Shown: in pieces, positions 48,601-54,801 of the stretch
Position numbering within the stretch: the first letter of the stretch is position 1
Layout of the letters: each line of letters opens with the position of its first letter
Source: Kitasatospora sp. NBC_01250
Lineage (GTDB): Bacteria; Actinomycetota; Actinomycetes; Streptomycetales; Streptomycetaceae
DNA length: 64,000 bases
Reading direction: 5' to 3'
Assembly: GCF_036226465.1 (NCBI RefSeq)
Contig: NZ_CP108476.1
Location: 5,146,001-5,210,000, forward strand
Notes under the pieces: model-generated
What the model was told of the DNA's origin: nothing
What the model saw: only the letters and a program-made list of their open reading frames with translations
Databases searched by the model: none
Position numbers and translations under genes: made by a program

Positions 48601-49251
48601 TACCGCCTTGGCCGGTTCGCCGAAGCCGAGAAGCTGGCCGAACCGGTCCACCGGAGTACCGAGGAGGTGCTCGGGGCGGGCAGCCACGAGGCGCTGGGCG
48701 CCGCCGCGCTGTTGGCCGCCGTCCGGCACGCGCTGGGCGAGCACGTCCGGGCGGTGGCCGTCGGCGAGCGGGCCTACCGCGAGGGCCGGGCCCGGTTCGG
48801 CGGCCGGCACCCGCTGACCGTGCTGCTGGCCGGGAACCTGGCGCCCCAACTGCGGGCCGCCGGGCGCACCGAGGAGGCGGCGGTGCTGGCCCGCGAGGCG
48901 GCCGAGCGGTTCGAGGCCGCCATGGGTCCGGACCACTGCGACCTGGGCGCGCTGCTGGTGAACCGGGCCACCGATCAGGCCGTCGGCGACCCGGCGCAGG
49001 CGGTCCGCACCGGCACCCGGGCGCTGGAACTGCTGACCGCGACGGTCGGCACGGCGCATCACCACGCGCTGGCGGCCGGCTCCAACCTGGCGCTCGACCT
49101 GGCCGCGGTCGGCGAGCGCGGGCCGGCCGAGGAATTGGCGGGGCGCTGTGCGGACCTGGCGCGCACGGCGCTGGGGGAGGGCCACGCGCTCACCCGCGCG
49201 GTGGTCGTCCGCAAGCGGCTCGATGTCCAGGTCGAGTTGTACCTGCTCTGA
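45625..49251 (+). CDS. TIR-TIR'-NB-ARC-TPR protein (FxsC-FxsT-like fusion)
   Basis: A 1208-residue protein in four parts. Residues 1 to about 130 are a TIR domain (YFFLSYARADD) that keeps the catalytic glutamate in CGKEW (Glu85), as in NAD-cleaving TIRs. Residues 200-330 are a second TIR-like domain (VHLSYAPAG) lacking that glutamate. An NB-ARC ATPase follows with P-loop GMGGVGKT (390-397), WLLILDNAGDP and a winged-helix part interrupted by a Gly/Ala-rich insert near 633-670. Residues from about 800 on are 42-residue TPR repeats of the kinesin-light-chain kind. The second TIR-NB-ARC-TPR part aligns with FxsT (54791), and the first TIR resembles FxsC (53371). The GTG at 45625 is chosen because the TIR fold starts immediately after it. 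Probably a STAND-type sensor-effector. Confidence 0.85.
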   Translation: MEAYFFLSYARADDSPLIAAFYRDLGARLLARDPAAAGLPPFRDVEQIRLGADWERALADAVAGCRAMVALYSPGYFASSYCGKEWTAFHSRVVAFRAETGWDPRALVPVLWRPVAGALPGPVAELQYSEPAMGERYPRVGLRSLLAEEPPGPEYHQVLDVLTDRIALAAGRARLPGLPGLDLGSFVGAFPVAAPEPPPVHLSYAPAGRLWAEWAAAELAAAGRPAALHGLGTAGADQALQEALDGRGRVLALLSPDYPRHPAAAGLWSALAGHAWAPGRPTLLSVRVGESTDPLPAPFGDQVPGEQLAADATVAAAQLAALAGEPVAAGGAPVTARPARGPRPRFPGERPAVFDAPVPTSNFTGRDEVLESLRAGFLAPGGPAVQVLQGMGGVGKTQTAAEYARRYAAGYDVVWWIAAEQPEFIAPRLAQLAPRLGLTATDDSADTAAQVLEALRAGRPHPRWLLILDNAGDPAELRGRLPDPPPGGHLLITSRDAAWARRDRVLELGVLRRAESLQLLERLNPELPVAAAAKLAAALGDLPLAIVPAAAWLRETGMPVAEYLELLAATATELLERSWLPDGDYPHSAAASWLLSLAELRRVNPAAAELLELCVHFGPEPIPTRLLFAPLPGTPVTGPGLAGGPGPGAGGAAAGSTADGSAVDAWAGEGRAVDARLAVGELIKAIHRSGLARAGGGTETLTVHRLVQGVIREQVGPERREQLRGTVQRLLAGAERPAPGLVNGWPVYQELLPHLGPSGAAHSTDPAVRDWLIDSVRYLYQRGLSQEACDLAERILACWSERDAEPGTQSAVQVPQLRRQYANTLRVLGRYRECYAIDKEVFAQLTRELGDGHPHSLSAANSLGADLRCLGRFAEACELDRTTLRRAERELAPGDPQRLLCANNLAVALYAVGDRVASLGLHERTWRQRVRSAPADPTTLSSAICVAQSLREAGRPAQALRVAEEAARDCRDLLGERHPRTLLARDGLAATYYRLGRFAEAEKLAEPVHRSTEEVLGAGSHEALGAAALLAAVRHALGEHVRAVAVGERAYREGRARFGGRHPLTVLLAGNLAPQLRAAGRTEEAAVLAREAAERFEAAMGPDHCDLGALLVNRATDQAVGDPAQAVRTGTRALELLTATVGTAHHHALAAGSNLALDLAAVGERGPAEELAGRCADLARTALGEGHALTRAVVVRKRLDVQVELYLL

Positions 49252-49606
49252 GGCTGTATCCGCCATTCGGATGTATCCCCGGGCCGGTTGGGTAGGCGGT
49301 CCGTCCACATGGCGGACACGGCGTCGACGCGCGGTGAAGATCGCTACGTCGAATGGCGGAACGGCCGATCACCGCAACGGGTGAACTCGATCACGAGGGT
49401 GTCCCAAATCTGGGTGGTGAGCTGGGAGTCCGGGCAGATCGTGCCGGTCCGAACGACCGGGGGCCCGGAATCGTCTCCGGCGCTGACTGGAAATAGGCTG
49501 GCCAGACACTAGGTTGGTGCCAGGGCCACTGTGGGACACTCCCCAGCGCCCTACTACCCCCGTTCGGCACGGTTCAACCGTGCCAGGTCCGGAAGGATCG
49601 TCAAGT
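49252..49606. other. 355-base gap upstream of fxsA
   Basis: It must carry the fxsA promoter. No convincing hexamer pair was found. Its 3' end holds a perfect dyad, listed separately. The composition is less extreme in GC than the flanking genes. No coding frame was accepted. Confidence 0.4.
49566..49584. promoter_or_regulatory. perfect dyad upstream of fxsA
   Basis: GGCACGGTT-C-AACCGTGCC (49566-49584): 9-base arms around one base, 22 bases before the fxsA ATG. It can act as an operator in DNA or as a 7-bp hairpin with a 5-base loop in the leader RNA. Confidence 0.65.
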
Positions 49607-49792
49607 ATGCACACCATGCTGGAAGTCGCGGGAACCACGTCCGGCAAGCCACTCGCGTCGCAGGGCGGGCGCCCCTCGCTCGCGGAGCTGTCGACCCAGG
49701 ACACCGATGTGCTGCTCGCCTCGCTCTACCGGTCGCTGCCGGTCCTCGACGGCGAGCCGGAGGTCGAGAAGGGCTTCAACTCCTCGATCTGA
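49607..49792 (+). CDS. fxsA: FxSxx-COOH RiPP precursor peptide
   Basis: A 61-residue peptide. The leader includes GRPSLAELSTQDTDVLLASL, an acidic helix-like segment typical of this precursor family. The chain ends EKGFNSSI: Phe57, any residue, Ser59, two more residues and the free C-terminus, which is exactly the FxSxx-COOH pattern. In this family the adjacent radical SAM enzyme joins the Phe ring to the beta-carbon of the Ser two positions on, forming a three-residue cyclophane. The ATG at 49607 has GGAAGGA upstream; a second ATG lies three codons later. fxsB follows after 94 bases. Confidence 0.93.
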   Translation: MHTMLEVAGTTSGKPLASQGGRPSLAELSTQDTDVLLASLYRSLPVLDGEPEVEKGFNSSI

Positions 49793-49886
49793 AGGGCGCG
49801 CGGAGATGACGCCCGGTTGACAGCTCCGCCCTGCCGGTACTGCAGTTGTTCTGGCGGAGTGTCATCTCTCAACAGCAGGAAGTCAC

Positions 49887-52385
49887 ATGACGCACCAGCT
49901 GGTGCCATTCTCACAGTTCGTACTGAAGGTTCACAGTCGCTGCGACCTGGCCTGTGACCACTGCTACGTCTATGAGCACGCCGACACCAGCTGGCGCGGC
50001 AGACCACGGGCGATCACGGGGGTGGTCCTCGACCGGGTGGCCGAACGGATCGCGGAGCACGCGACCGAGCACCGGCTGCCGGCCGTTCACGTGGTGTTGC
50101 ACGGGGGTGAACCCCTGCTGGCCGGCCCGCGAGTGCTGCGCCGGGCCGCCGAGCGGCTCCGTGCCGCGCTGCCCGCCGGCTGTGCGCTGGACCTGCGCAT
50201 CCACACCAACGGGGTGCGGCTGGACCGCGCGTTCTGCGAACTCTTCGACGAGCTGGACATCAAGGTCGGGATCTCGCTGGACGGCGACGCGGCGGCCAAC
50301 GACCGCCACCGCCGGTTCGCCGACGGCCGCAGCAGCCACGCCCAGGTGCTCGCCGCCGTCGAGCTGCTGCGCCGCCCGGAGTTCCGCCATCTGTACGCGG
50401 GCCTGCTCTGCACGATCGACGTGGAGAACGACCCGGTCGCGGTCTACGAGGCGCTGCGCGCGCTGGAGCCCCCGCGCATCGACTTCCTGCTCCCGCACGC
50501 GACCTGGGACCAGCCGCCGAAGCGCCCTGCCGAGCTGGGAGAACACCCCTACGCGAAATGGCTGCTGACGATCCATCGGCGCTGGGAGCAGCAGGGCCGG
50601 CCGGTCCCGGTGCGCACCTTCGACTCGGTGTACCGCACGCTCCGCGGCCGGGCCAGCCTGACCGAGGCACTCGGACTCGATCCGGCCGATCTGGTGGTGA
50701 TCGAGACGGACGGCACGTTCGAGCAGGCCGACAGTCTGAAAACGGCCTATGACGGTGCACCGGCGACCGGTTTCGACGTTTTCGCGAACAGCCTGGACGA
50801 AGTGGCCCGGCACCCGGGGATGATGGCCCGGCAGTCGGGACTGGCCGGGCTGACCGCGACCTGCCGGGCCTGCCCGGTGGTCCGCAGTTGCGGCGGCGGT
50901 CTCTACGCGCACCGCTGGCGCACCGGCGCCGGCTTCGACAACCCTTCCGTCTTCTGCGGAGACCTCATGCGCCTGATCACCACCATCCGGGACCGGATCG
51001 CCCCGGCCCGACCCGCGGCCTGCGCGGTCCCTGACCCTGTCAGCCCGGACCCCGGCGCCCCGGCGGCCGGCCCGGGCCCGGAGCAGCTCGCTCAACTGGC
51101 CCGCGGCCACGGGGACGCGGCCACCGTCGCGGCGCTGGCCGCCGGGCAGCTGGACCTGACCCGGCGGCTGCTGGCGGCGGTCGGCCCGGCGGTGGGGGAG
51201 TCCTGGCAGGCGCTCGCCGAGCTGGACGCAACGGCGCCCGCGGCGGTGGACGCGGTGCTCGCCCACCCGTACGTCCGCGGCTGGGCGGTGGGCCGGCTGC
51301 GCGCGGAGGCGGGCGAGCCGCAGGCCGAGCCGGACACGCTGGCCGAGATCGCAGCGGCCGCACTGATCCGGGCACGACTGGCGGCCGAGCTGCCGGTCCC
51401 GGTCCGCGGCGGTGCGATCCAGCTGCCCACCCTGGGCCGGGTGCTGGTCGGCGGCTCGGGGCAGGCCGTGGTGCGCAGCGGGGCCGACGGCTTCACCGTG
51501 CGCACCGCGGGCGGGGTGGAGCGGGTGATCGGCTTCGACCAGCCCGCCGACCGGAGCTGGCTGCCGGTGCGACGGCTCGGCCTGCTCGGCGGCTGGTCGG
51601 TGGCGCTGGAGGACACCGACCCGCAGCGGGACCGCCACCGGTGGCCGGCCGAAGCGCGCCTGACCGAAGCCGAGCTGGGCGACTGGACCGGTGCCCTGCG
51701 CGAGGCCTGGGAACTGCTGCTGCGCGAACTGCCGCAGTACGCCGCCGGGATCGGCGCCGGGCTGACCACCCTTACCCCCCTGCGCCCGGGCCCGCCAGGC
51801 CGGGAGCTCGGCGGCGCCGACCGGCAGGCCTTCGGCGCCGTCGCGATCGCCCGCCCGCGCACCGCGCCGGCCCTGGCCCGGCTGCTCGTGCACGGGTTCC
51901 AGCTGGTCAAGCTGGGTGGGGTGCTGGACTTCCACGACCTGTACGACCGGGCGGACCGGCGCGGCTACCGGGCTCCCTGGCAGGAGGAGCCGCGCCCGCT
52001 GGCCGACCTGTTCCAGGAGGCCTACGCCGAGCTGGCCGTGACCGAGTTCTGGGGCAGCCGGGCGCGCGCCTACCACGGGGTGGGCGGCGAGGCTGCCGAG
52101 CACGCGCGCGCGCAGTTCGGGCGCCGACGCGGGGAGACCGAGCAGGCGCTCGACGCCCTGCTCGGCTCGGGCTCGCTCACCGCGCTCGGCGAGCGGTTCG
52201 CGGTGGGCCTGCGGGAGTCGCTGGAGCCCTGCCTGGCGATGCCGCTGGGGGCGCCGGCCGTGCCGGCGGACCGGTCCGTAGGTGACGCAGCCGCCGCTCC
52301 GGCCGACCGCGCTGTGCCGGCCGACCACCACGCGCCCGCCGACAGCCCTGCCCCCGCCGATCACTCCGCTCCCGCCGGACGCTGA
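49887..52385 (+). CDS. fxsB: radical SAM/SPASM cyclophane-forming maturase FxsB
   Basis: An 832-residue enzyme. The radical SAM cluster motif is HSRCDLACDHCYVYEH (CxxxCxxC at about C19, C23 and C26), followed by VVLHGGEPLLAGP as the SAM-binding GGEP motif. SPASM cysteines appear around residues 326-361 (TCRACPVVRSCGGGLY). The C-terminal 400 residues match the metallohydrolase-like extension of FxsB, but HEXXH is replaced by HGFQL (His669-Leu673), so that domain is inactive. The last 40 residues are an Ala/Pro/Asp-rich tail. It modifies FxsA. Confidence 0.95.
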   Translation: MTHQLVPFSQFVLKVHSRCDLACDHCYVYEHADTSWRGRPRAITGVVLDRVAERIAEHATEHRLPAVHVVLHGGEPLLAGPRVLRRAAERLRAALPAGCALDLRIHTNGVRLDRAFCELFDELDIKVGISLDGDAAANDRHRRFADGRSSHAQVLAAVELLRRPEFRHLYAGLLCTIDVENDPVAVYEALRALEPPRIDFLLPHATWDQPPKRPAELGEHPYAKWLLTIHRRWEQQGRPVPVRTFDSVYRTLRGRASLTEALGLDPADLVVIETDGTFEQADSLKTAYDGAPATGFDVFANSLDEVARHPGMMARQSGLAGLTATCRACPVVRSCGGGLYAHRWRTGAGFDNPSVFCGDLMRLITTIRDRIAPARPAACAVPDPVSPDPGAPAAGPGPEQLAQLARGHGDAATVAALAAGQLDLTRRLLAAVGPAVGESWQALAELDATAPAAVDAVLAHPYVRGWAVGRLRAEAGEPQAEPDTLAEIAAAALIRARLAAELPVPVRGGAIQLPTLGRVLVGGSGQAVVRSGADGFTVRTAGGVERVIGFDQPADRSWLPVRRLGLLGGWSVALEDTDPQRDRHRWPAEARLTEAELGDWTGALREAWELLLRELPQYAAGIGAGLTTLTPLRPGPPGRELGGADRQAFGAVAIARPRTAPALARLLVHGFQLVKLGGVLDFHDLYDRADRRGYRAPWQEEPRPLADLFQEAYAELAVTEFWGSRARAYHGVGGEAAEHARAQFGRRRGETEQALDALLGSGSLTALGERFAVGLRESLEPCLAMPLGAPAVPADRSVGDAAAAPADRAVPADHHAPADSPAPADHSAPAGR

Positions 52386-52396
52386 GGAGGCCCGCC

Positions 52397-53233
52397 GTGC
52401 TGACCGTCCCCGAGCTCACCGACCAGCTGCGCCGGCTCGGCCTGTCGCCGCGCTGCGGGCCGGTGCTGGTGCACGCCGCGCTGCGCTCGCTCGGCCCGGT
52501 GGAGGGCGGCTCGGCCGGCGTGGTCACCGCTTTGAGCACCGCGCTGCGCGGCGCGCTCGGCCCGGAGGGCACGCTGCTGGCCTTCACCGCGACCCCGGAG
52601 AACTCCGAGACCTCCCGGCTCGACGCGGCCGTCACCGCCGGGCTGAGCCGGGCGGAGCTGCTGGCCTACCGCCGCGCGATGGCGCCCTTCGACCCGGCGA
52701 CCACCCCGAGTTCGCCGACCATGGGGCGGCTCTCCGAGGAGCTGCGCACCACGCCCGGCGCGCTGCGCAGCACGCATCCGCAGACCTCGTTCGCTGCGCT
52801 CGGACCACGGGCCGCCGAGCTGACCGCCGACCACCGGCTCGACTGCCACCTCGGCGAGTACTCGCCGCTCGGGGCGCTCTACCGGGCGGGCGGCTCGGTG
52901 CTGATGCTGGGCGCCTCGCCGGAGCGCTGCACCGCCCTGCAGCTGGCCGAGTACCGGGTGCCCGACGCTCCGGTGAAGCGCTACGGCTGCATGGTCCGCG
53001 ACGCCGCCGGGCGCCCGGCCTGGGTGCGGTTCGACGGGCTCGACCTGGACGACCAGTACTTCCCGCAGATGCTGGCCGCGATCCGGCCGCGGCTGACCGG
53101 GGCGCGGGAGGGCCGGATCGGCGGCGCCGAGTGCCTGCTGATGCCCGTGGTGCAGGCGGTCGACGCGGCGCGGTGGTGGCACCTGCGGCAGCGGGCGACG
53201 GTTGTGGCTGATCCGATTCGGGCAAACCGCTGA
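52397..53233 (+). CDS. AAC(3)-family N-acetyltransferase of the Fxs cluster
   Basis: A 278-residue protein of the aminoglycoside 3-N-acetyltransferase fold. Signatures are PVLVHAALRSLGPVEGG, STHPQTSFAALGPRAAEL and GEYSPLGALYRAGGSVLMLG. The usual TxLHxAE motif reads TALQLAEY, with Gln182 in place of the His, so activity on classical aminoglycosides is doubtful. It follows fxsB by 11 bases with GAGGAGG before a GTG start. Its place between fxsB and fxsC suggests acetylation of the modified peptide or of a partner compound rather than resistance. Confidence 0.87.
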   Translation: MLTVPELTDQLRRLGLSPRCGPVLVHAALRSLGPVEGGSAGVVTALSTALRGALGPEGTLLAFTATPENSETSRLDAAVTAGLSRAELLAYRRAMAPFDPATTPSSPTMGRLSEELRTTPGALRSTHPQTSFAALGPRAAELTADHRLDCHLGEYSPLGALYRAGGSVLMLGASPERCTALQLAEYRVPDAPVKRYGCMVRDAAGRPAWVRFDGLDLDDQYFPQMLAAIRPRLTGAREGRIGGAECLLMPVVQAVDAARWWHLRQRATVVADPIRANR

Positions 53234-53235
53234 CA

Positions 53236-53274
53236 CCACCAGCTTGACTGACGCATGATCAGTGGAGCTGGTGG
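53236..53274 (+). terminator. long hairpin between acetyltransferase and fxsC
   Basis: CCACCAGCT (53236-53244) pairs with AGCTGGTGG (53266-53274); inside, ACTGA pairs with TCAGT. The structure is a 14-pair stem with one symmetrical internal bulge, followed by a short T run at 53282-53285. It is either a terminator or a processing site in the cluster transcript. Confidence 0.55.
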
Positions 53275-53370
53275 CAGAGGTTTTCCACCGGGGTATTCCA
53301 CTCGGGAAGCGGGGCTTCCTACACTGAGGATGCCCTGAGCGGGGCGGCACAGGCCCCTGGGGAGGCGCGT

Positions 53371-54801
53371 GTGAACGACGCTGCGGGCAAGCAGAAGGCC
53401 TCGGCGAAGCCGCACTTCTTCCTCAGTTACGCCCACATGCCGCCGGTCGGTACGCGAAATCCCAATTCGCGGGTCAGCCAGTTCTACGAGGACCTCTGCG
53501 AGGCCGTGCTGCAGTTGACGCCGCTGCCCACCGCGGATCCGGTCGGCTTCATGGACGAGACCATGCACCAGGGGGACAACTGGGCGGTGAAGATCTCCGA
53601 GGCGCTGGCGACCTGCCGGGTCTTCGTGCCGCTCTACCACCCGAGACTGTTCCGCAGCACCCCGTGCGGTCAGGAGTGGTACACCTTCGCCCAGCGCGCG
53701 GCCAACGCCCCCGGCGGCACCGCACAGAACAGCGCGATCGTGCCGGTGCTCTGGGTGGGCATGCGCGAGGGCGCGCTGCCGCAGGTGGCCAGCGCCGTGC
53801 AGTTCAACCACTCCAGCTTTCCGCGTGCCTATGCCGAGGACGGCCTGTACGCGCTGATGGCCCAGCGCCATCACCAGGGTCTGTACGAGAAGGTGGTCTA
53901 CAAACTGGCCCGGCGCATTGTCGAAGTGGCACTGGAGACGGTGGTCCCGGTGGTCGAGCCGGTCGACTTCACCACCAATCCCTCGGCCTTTCCCGGCCGT
54001 TCGCCCGCCGATGAACTCACCATCGCCGTCCTGGCGTTCAAGGACAGCGAGGTGCCGGCGCACCGCGACCGGGGCTACTACGGGGCGCGCCGCACCGACT
54101 GGCAGCCGTACGTGCGCGGCGGGGACGCCGCGCTGGCCGAGAAGGCCGCACAGTTGGCCCGGCAGTGCGACCTCAACCCGACCATCCACGAGTTCGAGCT
54201 GGCGGCCCCCCGGCTGATGGAGCTGGAGCGGCCGCAGGGCCCCGGTGTCCTGCTGGTCGACCGCTGGGTCCTGCAGGACCCCCAGCGCTGCGCGCTGGTG
54301 CGCGAGTTCGCCCGCCGCAACCCCGCCTGGGTGGCGGTGGTGGAGCCGTGGAACCGCGACGATCCGCAGTGCGCGGCCGAGACCGGGTCGCTGGCCGCGC
54401 TGAGCGAGCAGGTGCTGCGCCAGCGCGGCGGCAGCGTGCGCCCGTCCTTCCGCCCGGTGGCGGGCGACGGCGCCGATCCCGAAGGGGTGCCCACCGCCAG
54501 CGACTTCGGCCTGGCCTTCCAGCACGCCGCGATCCGCGCACAGAAGGCCTACAAGGAACGCGCGCTGCCCAGGCCTCCGGTGACCGGCGAGTCCCGGCCG
54601 CGGCTGCGGGACGCCTTCGGTGACGCGGGCCGGCCGTCGCAGAACCGCTACGCCGACCCCCATGCCGACCCGGGTCCGCCCTTGGAGAACGACGAGCACG
54701 ACCGCGAGTTTGACGAGCAGGACGAGCACGACGGCGAGTTCGACCCCGATCTCGACGGTGAGTTCGACGAGGATGACGAAGGAGGAGATCATGACGTCTG
54801 A
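53371..54801 (+). CDS. fxsC: TIR-like protein FxsC
   Basis: A 476-residue protein. The N-terminal 200 residues are a TIR-like domain: HFFLSYAHM, then VFVPLYHPRLF and STPCGQEWYTF with Cys99 and Glu102 at the catalytic position of NAD-cleaving TIRs. The middle part (LTIAVLAFKDSEVPAHRD, ERPQGPGVLLVDRWVLQD) is the FxsC-specific domain. The C-terminal 40 residues are almost only Asp, Glu and His. The GTG at 53371 follows GGGGAGG. It overlaps fxsT by 11 bases, so the two are translationally coupled. Confidence 0.9.
   Translation: MNDAAGKQKASAKPHFFLSYAHMPPVGTRNPNSRVSQFYEDLCEAVLQLTPLPTADPVGFMDETMHQGDNWAVKISEALATCRVFVPLYHPRLFRSTPCGQEWYTFAQRAANAPGGTAQNSAIVPVLWVGMREGALPQVASAVQFNHSSFPRAYAEDGLYALMAQRHHQGLYEKVVYKLARRIVEVALETVVPVVEPVDFTTNPSAFPGRSPADELTIAVLAFKDSEVPAHRDRGYYGARRTDWQPYVRGGDAALAEKAAQLARQCDLNPTIHEFELAAPRLMELERPQGPGVLLVDRWVLQDPQRCALVREFARRNPAWVAVVEPWNRDDPQCAAETGSLAALSEQVLRQRGGSVRPSFRPVAGDGADPEGVPTASDFGLAFQHAAIRAQKAYKERALPRPPVTGESRPRLRDAFGDAGRPSQNRYADPHADPGPPLENDEHDREFDEQDEHDGEFDPDLDGEFDEDDEGGDHDV

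Noticed and set aside
54620-54790. Upstream extension of fxsT
   Set aside because: The 57 codons lie inside fxsC in another phase; the ATG at 54791 has a strong ribosome site and a typical 11-base overlap.
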